Shown piece after piece: positions 14,917 to 22,095 of a DNA stretch of 22,893 bases. A program made the position numbers and the translations under genes. Source of the stretch: Chromatiales bacterium (GTDB taxonomy: Bacteria > Pseudomonadota > Gammaproteobacteria > UBA6429 > Thiohalophilaceae); the NCBI GenBank assembly GCA_024641465.1, contig JAHEDB010000005.1, positions 1 to 22,893 on the forward strand. Reading direction: 5' to 3'. The notes under the pieces are model-generated. The model did not search any database and had not been told where the DNA came from. It saw only the letters and a program-made list of their open reading frames with translations. Within the stretch, counting starts at the first letter, position 1. Each line of letters opens with the position of its first letter.

Positions 14917-15561
14917 GTGTCGGGGGAACAGCAACTTGCACTGAGGCTTAGCCAGGGTCTCCTGGCCTTGGGCCTCGAGTTGCCCCCCGACGTACAGCAA
15001 CAACTGCTGCGCTTTATCCAGCTCCTGGCCAAATGGAACAAGGCCTACAACCTCACCGCCATCCGGGATCCGGACGAGATGGTCACCAAGCACCTGCTCG
15101 ATAGCCTGGCGATCCTGCCTTATGTGACCGGCGGCGAGGTCATCGACATCGGCACCGGCCCCGGACTGCCGGGTATCCCCCTTGCATTAGTCAGGCCAAA
15201 TGGGCATTTTACCCTGCTGGACAGCAATTCGAAAAAGACCCGATTTATTACCCAGGCGGTGATGGAGCTAGGGATCCAGAATGTGGCTGTGGTACAGTCA
15301 AGGGCCGAGGCATACCAGCCCCCCCATCCGTACGATGTGGTGATCGCGCGGGCCTTTGCCGGGATCAAGGAGTTGCTGCATTGGGTTCGGCATTTATGCA
15401 AACCGGGCACCCGGGTGATCGCCATGAAGGGGCAATATCCCGAGGGTGAAATGGAGGCGTGGCCGGCCGGTTTCAGGTGTGAATCTGTACAAAAAATTAC
15501 TGTACCGGGTTTGCAGGCCGAGCGTCATGTCGTACTCATCCGTTATGAAAATGATAAATAA
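14917..15561 (+). CDS. rsmG: RsmG, 16S rRNA (guanine-527-N7)-methyltransferase
   Basis: This 214-residue protein has the usual family length. It uses S-adenosylmethionine to methylate G527 in 16S rRNA, and loss of that mark gives low-level streptomycin resistance in many bacteria. Visible motifs are FIQLLAKWNKAYNLTAIRDP, HLLDSLAILPY, the SAM loop VIDIGTGPGLPGIPLAL (from about residue 75), FTLLDSNSKKTRFI and VVIARAFAGIKELL. The start is a GTG 9 nt after the DUF302 stop, with no strong ribosome-binding site, so translation may depend on coupling to the upstream gene. parA follows 33 nt downstream in the conserved rsmG-parA-parB order. Confidence 0.96.
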   Translation: MSGEQQLALRLSQGLLALGLELPPDVQQQLLRFIQLLAKWNKAYNLTAIRDPDEMVTKHLLDSLAILPYVTGGEVIDIGTGPGLPGIPLALVRPNGHFTLLDSNSKKTRFITQAVMELGIQNVAVVQSRAEAYQPPHPYDVVIARAFAGIKELLHWVRHLCKPGTRVIAMKGQYPEGEMEAWPAGFRCESVQKITVPGLQAERHVVLIRYENDK

Positions 15562-15594
15562 CTCGTACCAAACAGTTTTCTGGAGAGGACCAGC

Positions 15595-16383
15595 ATGGGC
15601 ATGATTATCGCAATCGCAAATCAAAAGGGTGGCGTTGGCAAGACCACCACCTGCATCAATCTGGCGGCCTCACTCTCGGCCACCAAGCGTCGCGTGTTGC
15701 TGGTGGATATGGATCCGCAGGGCAATGCCACCATGGGCAGCGGGGTGGAAAAGCACCAGGTCAATCTGACCAGCTGCAATGTCCTGCTCGGTGAGGCCAC
15801 GGTCGATGAGGCCATGCTTCGCCCCGAAAATGCCGAGTATGATTTGTTGCCCGCCAATGGCGACCTGACCGCCGCCGAGGTAGCGCTGATCGAGATGCAG
15901 CAGCGTGAAAGCCGCCTGCGTAACGCCCTCGCACTGGTTAGTGATCGCTATGACTATATCCTGGTGGATTGCCCGCCCTCGCTCAACATGCTGACCCTCA
16001 ATGCCCTGGTCGCGGCGCGATCAGTCATGATCCCCATGCAGTGTGAATACTATGCCCTGGAGGGCTTGTCGGCCCTGCTCAATACCGTGGAAAAGGTCAA
16101 GCAGACCGTCAATCCCGACCTCAAGGTCGAGGGCCTGCTGCGCACCATGTTTGATCCGCGTAATAATCTGGCCAACGATGTCTCTGGCCAGTTGCTGGTG
16201 CACTTTCCCAATCAGGTCTACCGCACCATTATCCCGCGCAATGTGCGCCTGGCCGAGGCACCGAGTCACGGCATGCCGGTGCTCAAATATGATCGCGCCT
16301 CCAGCGGGGCGGTGGCCTATCTGGCTCTGGCTGGCGAATTGTTGCGACGGCATGAAAGCGTGGCGACCGCCGCCAGCGCCTGA
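15595..16383 (+). CDS. parA: ParA, chromosome-partitioning ATPase (Soj family)
   Basis: The protein has 262 residues. It is a Walker-type ATPase that binds DNA non-specifically as an ATP dimer and moves ParB-parS complexes. The deviant Walker A is KGGVGKTT (11-18). LLVDMDPQGNAT follows, then Walker B YILVDCPPSLNMLTLNAL, IPMQCEYYALEGLSALL and the C-terminal RLAEAPSHGMPVLKYDRAS. It is a short chromosomal Soj-type protein without the N-terminal HTH of plasmid ParAs. The start is the ATG at 15595, with GGAGAGG upstream; a second ATG two codons later is also possible. It is cotranscribed with rsmG and parB. Confidence 0.97.
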   Translation: MGMIIAIANQKGGVGKTTTCINLAASLSATKRRVLLVDMDPQGNATMGSGVEKHQVNLTSCNVLLGEATVDEAMLRPENAEYDLLPANGDLTAAEVALIEMQQRESRLRNALALVSDRYDYILVDCPPSLNMLTLNALVAARSVMIPMQCEYYALEGLSALLNTVEKVKQTVNPDLKVEGLLRTMFDPRNNLANDVSGQLLVHFPNQVYRTIIPRNVRLAEAPSHGMPVLKYDRASSGAVAYLALAGELLRRHESVATAASA

Positions 16384-16406
16384 GATAAACGGATAAAGGA
16401 ACGACC

Positions 16407-17294
16407 ATGTCGATGAAAAAACCAGGGCTTGGCCGCGGGCTGGATGCATTATTGGGGACCGGCTCCACGCATAGCGACTCAGCCCCCAGGGCTGGCGAAC
16501 CAAAAGATATCCTCAAGAACCTGCCCGTCGATGTGCTACAGCGTGGGCGCTATCAGCCGCGCCAGGATTTTGAACCCACGTCCCTGCAGGAACTGGCCGA
16601 TTCCATCAGAGCCCAAGGGGTGGTGCAACCCATCGTGGTGCGGCCCCTGGCGGCCCAGCCCGGCCGCTTTGAAATCATCGCCGGGGAGCGTCGCTGGCGC
16701 GCCACCCAGCTGGCGGGCCTGCACGAGATCCCCGTGGTTATTCGTGACGTGTCCGACCAGGCCGCCATGGCCATGGCGCTGATCGAAAATATCCAGCGTG
16801 AGAATCTCAATCCTGTCGAAGAGGCCGTTGCCCTGCAACGCCTGATCGAGGAGTTTGCGCTGACGCACTCCCAGGCGGCCGAGGCCGTGGGCCGGTCCCG
16901 TGCAGCGGTTACCAACATGCTGCGATTGTTGTCTCTTTCGGAAGAGGCCAAGCGACTGCTCGAAAAAGGCGAACTGGAAATGGGCCATGCCCGTGCCTTG
17001 CTGGCACTGGAACTGTCGCTCCAGACCCAGACTGCCCGACAAGTGGTGTCACGGGGCCTGTCGGTGCGGGAAACCGAGCAACTGGTGCGTAAGCTACTCA
17101 AACCGAAGGAACCCGATTATAACCTTGCAGGTAAGAATCACCTCGACCCTGACACCCGCCAGTTGCAAGAGCAATTATCGGAAAAACTGGGGGCCCAGGT
17201 ACAGTTCCAGCACACGGCCAAAGGTAAGGGCAAACTGGTGATTTCTTATAATAATCTCGATGAACTCGACGGCATCCTGCAGCATATTAAATAG
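16407..17294 (+). CDS. parB: ParB, chromosome-partitioning CTPase and parS-binding protein
   Basis: The protein has 295 residues. It loads at parS sites and slides as a CTP-dependent clamp, working with ParA to separate origins. The N-terminal ParA-contact region is MKKPGLGRGLDALLG. The CTP-binding fold carries IIAGERRWRATQLAGL (GERRWR at 93-98) and LIENIQRENLNP (126-136). The helix-turn-helix THSQAAEAVGRSRAAVTN spans 153-170, and a C-terminal dimerisation domain ends the protein. GGA in AAAGGAACGACC serves as the ribosome-binding site, 23 nt after parA. It is the last gene of the operon before a strong terminator. No parS site was found in the window. Confidence 0.97.
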   Translation: MSMKKPGLGRGLDALLGTGSTHSDSAPRAGEPKDILKNLPVDVLQRGRYQPRQDFEPTSLQELADSIRAQGVVQPIVVRPLAAQPGRFEIIAGERRWRATQLAGLHEIPVVIRDVSDQAAMAMALIENIQRENLNPVEEAVALQRLIEEFALTHSQAAEAVGRSRAAVTNMLRLLSLSEEAKRLLEKGELEMGHARALLALELSLQTQTARQVVSRGLSVRETEQLVRKLLKPKEPDYNLAGKNHLDPDTRQLQEQLSEKLGAQVQFQHTAKGKGKLVISYNNLDELDGILQHIK

Positions 17295-17326
17295 GCGCGC
17301 CCTAAAGTCTCCGTGTGTACAAAAGT

Positions 17327-17362
17327 AAAGGGGGTCACCTGAATCAGTGTGACCCCCTTTAA
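17327..17362. terminator. Bidirectional terminator between parB and the orphan exported gene
   Basis: AAAGGGGGTCAC (17327-17338) and GTGACCCCCTTT (17349-17360) make a perfect 12-bp stem with a 10-nt loop. It sits 33 nt after the parB stop and 15 nt after the stop of the convergent gene, with A/T-rich flanks on both sides. Its GGGGTCAC wording also resembles short palindromic dispersed repeats, so it could be a mobile repeat used as a terminator. Confidence 0.8.
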
Positions 17363-17376
17363 CGTCATGCCGACGT

Positions 17377-18840
17377 TTAGCGTGGCATCGTTCGGGTAGC
17401 GGCCGGATTTACACTGAATGGCGCCGGCCTTGCGCGCATATACGCCGCAAAGTGATTGTCAAAGTTCCGGTTGATGGCCTCCAGAGCCTTTGCGTTGTTG
17501 CGGTATTTCGACTGTAGCTGGGTTTTCAGATTGAGTTTTATCCGATCAGCCTCGGCCTGGTTCTTGGCCGATTTCAGCATGCGATCAAGTTCCGCCTTCG
17601 CGCGCCTTTCTGCGTCCGGAGTAACTCTGCCCGCCTTGGCTTTGCTGCGCAGATCCTTGATTTGAGTGGCCTGCGACTTGAGTAGTTTCACTTGCTGGGC
17701 ATATGGGCCCTTGGACTTGTTGATGGAACTTGTCTTCAACTTAGCCGTATCGGGCACAATCAGCAGGTTTCGCATCGCCGGTGACAAGGCAATGGCTTTG
17801 CCCGCTGTACTGGCGGAACCATTGGCGGCACGTAATTCATTGAGTGCTGTCTGGGTGTGTAAGCGGTGGGCTTTGATCATGGCATCATGTATCCGCTTTG
17901 CTTTGTCTGTGTCGCCGATTACGCGACTCATATGCCGGTCAATACCACGGATGGTTGCGAGTGCCTCATTGGTGACTTCCTGGTGCATCTGTTCAACGAC
18001 CTGTGTCATCGCCACGGTCAGTCGTTCCATTGATTCATTTACCAACGAGGTTGGATCGAAAATACGCTCCGGATGGCGTGTCAGATCGACAAGCATTTCC
18101 TCAAGTTGGCGCAATGGGCTCATTATCGATGTCTCGCCAATTCGAATGGCAGCCCCCAGATGGCGTCCGGCCTGTTCCTTGGCAAGCTGGGCGGCACTCA
18201 GGATTTGGTTTATAGCCTGATCTTGTAATGTGGTCCGTATCTGAGCCATGGTCTGCGCGCCCCGATGTAGTTCAGCCTCCAGTTGATGAAGATCGACCGC
18301 GGGCGACTGGCTGTACGGTGTTGCCGTAGCTTGTTGCGTCTGGATTTTTGGTTGGACTTTCGCGGCGGAGGCCGGGCTGCCTGCGGCGCCCATCTGTCTG
18401 GCTGGAGTGCGGGCGGCCTGTAAAGGCGTGTTGGCGAGGCGTTGCGCCTCGTTTACCATATCGTTTAATTGCCCCACTAGAGTGCGAGTATTGCGTTCTA
18501 TCGATGAGGCACTTTGGTCGACAATCTGACGGGCGGCGGTAATCGTTTCATTTAACATCCGCGACATGCTTGAGACCATGGTCTGAACTGTGCGAATGAT
18601 CGAATTAACGGTTTCAATCGTCTGGCAGACGGCGACGCTTACGCCGCCGCTAAAAAAGGCCCCAATGGCATCCCCTACATCATCCATACAGCCGGCATAG
18701 GCCAGAGGTACACCCGTGCCCAGTGTAAGGGTCATCGCGTAAAAGGTGACGGCCAGCATTCTCATGGGTGAACTTCGTCCGGGCTTTACCCGCGCGGTGG
18801 GTTTGCGGCTTCCCCCAAGCAATTTTGTCAGTTTATTCAT
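17377..18840 (-). CDS. Orphan exported helical protein of unknown function
   Basis: I do not recognise this 487-residue protein. A basic N-terminal stretch of about 26 residues precedes a hydrophobic segment (28-49, LAVTFYAMTLTLGTGVPLAYA), then G50-C51. That looks like a signal peptide with a long n-region. YAGC is close to a lipoprotein box but has Tyr at -3. The mature part has only two cysteines (C51, C72), is almost entirely helical and is rich in Ala, Gln, Arg and Lys. Long amphipathic stretches in 75-140 and 180-330 suggest coiled coils, and the basic C-terminal third (380-470) is rich in Lys/Arg. AAGGAG 7 nt before the ATG is an ideal ribosome-binding site, so the gene is surely expressed. 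It is alone on its strand between parB and atpI, where relatives normally have no gene. Confidence 0.75.
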   Translation of the reverse strand: MNKLTKLLGGSRKPTARVKPGRSSPMRMLAVTFYAMTLTLGTGVPLAYAGCMDDVGDAIGAFFSGGVSVAVCQTIETVNSIIRTVQTMVSSMSRMLNETITAARQIVDQSASSIERNTRTLVGQLNDMVNEAQRLANTPLQAARTPARQMGAAGSPASAAKVQPKIQTQQATATPYSQSPAVDLHQLEAELHRGAQTMAQIRTTLQDQAINQILSAAQLAKEQAGRHLGAAIRIGETSIMSPLRQLEEMLVDLTRHPERIFDPTSLVNESMERLTVAMTQVVEQMHQEVTNEALATIRGIDRHMSRVIGDTDKAKRIHDAMIKAHRLHTQTALNELRAANGSASTAGKAIALSPAMRNLLIVPDTAKLKTSSINKSKGPYAQQVKLLKSQATQIKDLRSKAKAGRVTPDAERRAKAELDRMLKSAKNQAEADRIKLNLKTQLQSKYRNNAKALEAINRNFDNHFAAYMRARPAPFSVNPAATRTMPR

Positions 18841-19138
18841 TATAATCTCCTTATATCAGTTTTCAGTTTATGCCATTGATGTGTGCAGCTTATGCTATGT
18901 CGTTCAAACCCGGGAAGAGGTTTACTGATATTGGTCATTTCGAGTAAAAATATAAGATGAGATTTGCCTGAACAGTGCAGAGAAGCGGCGATGGCGGAGG
19001 GACCTGGCAGGAAGGTATGTCACTTCACGACAGAACCGACAGCAAATAAGTAAATGCTTATATATAACAGTAACTTGCCGATATTGCCATGATTGGGTGT
19101 CATCTGCCACTCAACTTGTTTATACCCCTATTTGATAA
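18841..19138. other. Divergent intergenic region upstream of the orphan gene and the atp operon
   Basis: With the atp promoter and leader it makes a 391-nt stretch without a gene. The part next to 18840 is AT-rich and must carry the promoter of the orphan gene, but no clear -35/-10 pair stands out. A small ATAAG/CTTAT inverted repeat lies near 19047-19062. Nothing else was recognised. Confidence 0.5.
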
Positions 19139-19167
19139 TTGATCCGGCTGGCCTGAGTCTATATACT
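19139..19167 (+). promoter_or_regulatory. Likely promoter of the ATP synthase operon
   Basis: TTGATC (19139-19144) and TATACT (19162-19167) are 17 nt apart, with 4 of 6 and 5 of 6 consensus matches. The predicted start lies about 58 nt before the atpI ATG. Confidence 0.62.
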
Positions 19168-19231
19168 TGCGCCCGCTTGTTAGCCGTCTGCCGCGGCGTT
19201 TCGACACCATTTGCTGATAATTTCTGACAAT

Positions 19232-19630
19232 ATGGCCTTTACCACCCACAGCCTGCGGCACGCCGTCTACCGGCTCGTTCTGGTTCAGTTTATCCTGATA
19301 ATGATCAGTGTCATTTATTTTCAGCTGAAGCACGGACAAGATTTCGCGCTGGCAGCGCTGTATGGCGGTGCCACCACGCTCATCACCACCCTTGTGAGTG
19401 CATGGCGTATTACGGTCGCGACCCGCACCAGGGGCGGCGCGACCGGGCAGGATGCGGTACCCGGCGTGGCCGAGTTATATAAAACGGCCGTTTTTCGTCT
19501 GCTGATGACGATAGCGCTACTGGCCATCGGACTGGGTGGCCTGCATCTACAACCGATGGCCTTGATCATCGGCTTTGTAGCCGGGACCCTGGGACATTTT
19601 GTGGTCCCGACGCAGCCGCACCGGGCCTGA
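19232..19630 (+). CDS. atpI: AtpI, ATP synthase assembly protein (subunit I)
   Basis: This 132-residue small membrane protein has four predicted helices (about 10-30, 37-57, 83-103, 107-125). AtpI helps assemble the c-ring and may affect Mg2+ uptake; it is not part of the finished enzyme. The sequence is poorly conserved, as usual, but ALYGGATTLITTLVSAWR in the second helix and the first position in the atp operon are typical. The frame reaches a TTG at 19211, but the ATG at 19232 is taken. Neither has a strong ribosome-binding site, which fits the low level at which AtpI is made. atpB follows after 58 nt. Confidence 0.87.
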   Translation: MAFTTHSLRHAVYRLVLVQFILIMISVIYFQLKHGQDFALAALYGGATTLITTLVSAWRITVATRTRGGATGQDAVPGVAELYKTAVFRLLMTIALLAIGLGGLHLQPMALIIGFVAGTLGHFVVPTQPHRA

Positions 19631-19688
19631 TTTATTCAGGCCCCGCGACAACTGGTTTCTTTTAAAAAATTTGGGTTTGTATTGAACA

Positions 19689-20576
19689 ATGGCTAGCGAG
19701 ACTGTTACCTCTACCGGATATATCAAGCATCACTTACAAAACATGACGTTCGGCAAGCACCCCGATGGTCATTGGGGACTGGCGCATAGCGTCAATGAGG
19801 CCAAGGAAATGGGTTTCTGGGCGATCCATGTCGATACCATGTTTTGGTCCATCCTGCTCGGGGTCTTGTTCCTGTGGCTGTTCCGCAAGGCGGCCAAACA
19901 GGCCACCTCGGGTCAGCCCAGTGGCGTGCTGAATTTCGCCGAGTGGATTGTTGAATTCATCGACAGCAGCGTGCGCGGCTCATTTACCTCGAAAAACAAT
20001 CTGGTTGCACCTCTGGCGCTGACCGTATTCGTGTGGGTCTTCCTGATGAACTTTATGGATCTGGTGCCGGTGGACTGGTTGCCGTCGCTGGCCGGTTGGG
20101 TTGGGGCGAGCATGTTCGGCGCCGACCCCCATCATGTCTATTTCCGGGTGGTCTCGACCACCGATCCCAACGCCACCATCGGCATGTCGCTGGCGGTATT
20201 CGGTCTGATGCTTTTCTATAGCATCAAGATCAAGGGCATCGGTGGCTTTACCGCCGAACTGACCATGCACCCGTTCCATTCGCACAACAAGCTGGTGCAG
20301 CTGATCTTTATCCCGATCAACTTTTTCCTTGAGTTCGTTTCGTTGATCGCTAAGCCGATTTCACTGGCCCTGCGACTGTTCGGCAATATGTATGCCGGTG
20401 AAATGATCTTTATCCTGATCGCTCTGATGTTTAGCGCCAGTATGACCATGCAGGCATTGGGTGGTGTCCTGCAATTGGGTTGGGCGATTTTCCACATCCT
20501 GATCATCACCCTGCAGGCCTTTATCTTTATGACCTTGACCATTGTCTATATGGACATGGCGCATAGTGAACACTAA
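19689..20576 (+). CDS. atpB: AtpB, F1Fo ATP synthase subunit a
   Basis: The protein has 295 residues. It is the membrane stator subunit forming the two proton half-channels against the c-ring. The essential arginine lies in LALRLFGNMYAGEMIF (R229, equal to E. coli R210), with the Asn and Glu of the same helix also kept. Upstream are FAEWIVEFIDSSV and FMDLVPVDWLP, and the last helix carries LQAFIFMTLTIVY. It is a little longer than E. coli subunit a (271), mainly in the N-terminal part and a loop around 135-160. The ATG has a weak ribosome-binding site. Its stop is only 2 nt before a 139-bp palindrome. Confidence 0.97.
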   Translation: MASETVTSTGYIKHHLQNMTFGKHPDGHWGLAHSVNEAKEMGFWAIHVDTMFWSILLGVLFLWLFRKAAKQATSGQPSGVLNFAEWIVEFIDSSVRGSFTSKNNLVAPLALTVFVWVFLMNFMDLVPVDWLPSLAGWVGASMFGADPHHVYFRVVSTTDPNATIGMSLAVFGLMLFYSIKIKGIGGFTAELTMHPFHSHNKLVQLIFIPINFFLEFVSLIAKPISLALRLFGNMYAGEMIFILIALMFSASMTMQALGGVLQLGWAIFHILIITLQAFIFMTLTIVYMDMAHSEH

Positions 20577-20578
20577 CC

Positions 20579-20717
20579 GAGGCCTTTGTATGAAAGTCTT
20601 TTCTCCCAATACGGCGTTAAAAATCAGCTCAAAATGCTCACTTACTATGTGTAAGCTGCGCTTTTTCGCCGATTTTTGCCTTGTCTTGGAAGAAAATCCA
20701 ATTCATACAAATGCCTC
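20579..20717. repeat. 139-bp imperfect palindrome between atpB and atpE
   Basis: The ends are 16-nt inverted repeats with a single mismatch: GAGGCCTTTGTATGAA (20579-20594) and TTCATACAAATGCCTC (20702-20717). Further inward TTTTCT.CCAA faces TTGG.AGAAAA, then GGC...AAAAATC faces GATTTTTGCC, and CTTAC-TATGT-GTAAG forms the tip at 20641-20655. The centre of the tip (20648) is exactly the centre of the whole element, so the full length can fold into one hairpin in DNA or mRNA. It encodes no protein. It looks like a miniature inverted-repeat element or dispersed palindromic repeat, and I have a vague memory of similar sequences elsewhere, unverified. Confidence 0.88.
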
Positions 20718-20777
20718 TTAACGAATTTTTAATTTAACTTTTCAACTTTTAACTGTTTAGAAATTTAGGAGACAAAA
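20718..20777 (+). promoter_or_regulatory. AT-rich translation-initiation enhancer of atpE
   Basis: The 60 nt before atpE are strikingly T/A-rich (TTTTTAATTTAACTTTTCAA and TTTTAACTGTTTAG) and end in TTTAGGAGACAAAA, a strong ribosome-binding site at proper spacing. E. coli atpE is known to have a U-rich enhancer in the same position that raises subunit c synthesis to match its high copy number in the c-ring. The equivalence is inferred from position and composition. Confidence 0.65.
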
Positions 20778-21011
20778 ATGGAACACGCATTACTTTATAT
20801 CGCCGGCGCTATCATGATGGGTCTGGGCGCGTTGGGCGCTGCGGTTGGTATCGGCGTACTCGGTGGTCGCTTCCTGGAAGGCGCGGCTCGCCAGCCTGAA
20901 CTGATTCCAATGTTGCGTACCCAGTTCTTCATCGTCATGGGTCTGGTGGACGCGGTACCGATGATCGCCGTTGGTATTGCCATGTATGTCCTTTTCGCCG
21001 TTGCCGCGTAA
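20778..21011 (+). CDS. atpE: AtpE, F1Fo ATP synthase subunit c
   Basis: This 77-residue hairpin of two membrane helices forms the rotor ring. GALGAAVGIGVLGGRFLEGAARQPEL gives helix 1 and the polar loop with the conserved RQP. Helix 2 has FFIVMGLVDAVPMIAVGI with the proton-carrying Asp at D58 (E. coli D61). No sodium-binding signature is seen, so the ring is proton-coupled. It has a strong ribosome-binding site and an upstream AT-rich enhancer. A large palindrome separates it from atpB. Confidence 0.98.
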   Translation: MEHALLYIAGAIMMGLGALGAAVGIGVLGGRFLEGAARQPELIPMLRTQFFIVMGLVDAVPMIAVGIAMYVLFAVAA

Positions 21012-21048
21012 GGTTTGACATCCACTAAACCAACATGAAGGTTCGACT

Positions 21049-21519
21049 ATGAACATCAATCTAACACTCATAGGTCAATCGATTACCTTTGCCCTCTTTG
21101 TGTGGTTCTGCATGAAATACGTGTGGCCACCCATCATGGCGGCACTGGATGAGCGTAAGACAAAGATCGCCGATGGTCTGGCAGCAGCGGAAAAGGGTCA
21201 GCACGAAGAAGAGCTGGCCAAGCAGCGCGCTGCCAAGACCCTGAAGAAGGCCAAAGATGAGGCGGGTGAGATCCTGGCGGCGGCGCAAAAACGCGCTACC
21301 GAGATCGTCGAGGAAGCCAAGGGCACCGCACGCGCCGAAGCCGAACGCATTGTGCATTCCGCCAATGCCGAGATCGAACAGGAAGTGAATCGCGCCCGCG
21401 AAGAACTGCGCGGTAAAGTGGTTTCCCTGGCCGTCGCTGGCGCCAGCAAGGTGCTGAAACGCGAAGTCGATGCCAAGGCCAACGAAGATCTCCTCAAGGA
21501 TCTGGTCGCACAACTTTAA
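21049..21519 (+). CDS. atpF: AtpF, F1Fo ATP synthase subunit b
   Basis: At 156 residues it has the same length as E. coli subunit b. It is the peripheral stalk that holds F1 against rotation. One N-terminal membrane helix (about 4-26, ITFALFVWFCMKYVWPPIMA) is followed by a long charged helix rich in Ala, Lys and Glu. The C-terminal end (VAGASKVLKREVDAKANEDLL) contacts subunit delta. The ATG follows AAGG in AACATGAAGGTTCGACT. It lies 37 nt after atpE and 12 nt before atpH. Confidence 0.97.
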   Translation: MNINLTLIGQSITFALFVWFCMKYVWPPIMAALDERKTKIADGLAAAEKGQHEEELAKQRAAKTLKKAKDEAGEILAAAQKRATEIVEEAKGTARAEAERIVHSANAEIEQEVNRAREELRGKVVSLAVAGASKVLKREVDAKANEDLLKDLVAQL

Positions 21520-21531
21520 GAGGCGTTGACT

Positions 21532-22068
21532 ATGGCAGAGAAAATAACCATCGCACGTCCTTATGCCCAGGCCGCTTTTGACCTGGCACAGGCTGCCGGT
21601 GATCTCAAGGGCTGGTCAGCCATGCTGCAACTCGTGGCCATGGTCGCAGACGAAGCCACCGTGAAGAATCTGATCGGTAACCCCAGCGTGCAGCGTGACA
21701 AGCTGGTGAAGCTGATTATCGATATCTGTGGCGACAGCCTCAACGAGGCGGGCAGTAATTTCGTCCGCGTACTCGGTGAAAACAAGCGACTCGATGTGCT
21801 GACAGAGATTGCGGTGCTGTATGAACAGCAACGCGCTGAAGCCGAAAAATCGGTCGAGGCAGAGGTGATCTCGGCCTTCAAGTTGAGCGATGCACAGATC
21901 GCCCGGTTTGCCGAAGCCCTCAAAAAACGTTTGGGACGTGATGTCCACCTGGTCGCGAAAATCGACGAGTCCATTATCGGCGGCGCCATTGTGCAGGCCG
22001 GTGATCTGGTCATCGACGGTTCGGTGAGCGGGCAACTCAACAAATTGTCACACGCGCTGATGCGCTAA
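21532..22068 (+). CDS. atpH: AtpH, F1Fo ATP synthase subunit delta
   Basis: The protein has 178 residues against 177 in E. coli. It sits on top of F1 and binds the peripheral stalk. The N-terminal helical domain begins ITIARPYAQAAFDLAQ, and the conserved C-terminal part has VEAEVISAFKLSD then DESIIGGAIVQAGDLVIDGSVSGQL. The frame starts two codons earlier at a TTG, but the ATG at 21532 with GAGGCG upstream is the standard start. It is tightly spaced between atpF and atpA. Confidence 0.97.
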   Translation: MAEKITIARPYAQAAFDLAQAAGDLKGWSAMLQLVAMVADEATVKNLIGNPSVQRDKLVKLIIDICGDSLNEAGSNFVRVLGENKRLDVLTEIAVLYEQQRAEAEKSVEAEVISAFKLSDAQIARFAEALKKRLGRDVHLVAKIDESIIGGAIVQAGDLVIDGSVSGQLNKLSHALMR

Positions 22069-22095
22069 TCGCCAAGTGATAAAAGGATACTGAAA

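Noticed and set aside
18841..19231. Replication origin (oriC) in the par-atp gap
   Set aside because: The locus is origin-proximal in many relatives, but no cluster of TTATCCACA-type DnaA boxes was found here.
20577..20717. Small protein gene in the atpB-atpE gap
   Set aside because: No frame of useful length with a ribosome-binding site exists. The sequence is explained by its palindromic symmetry.
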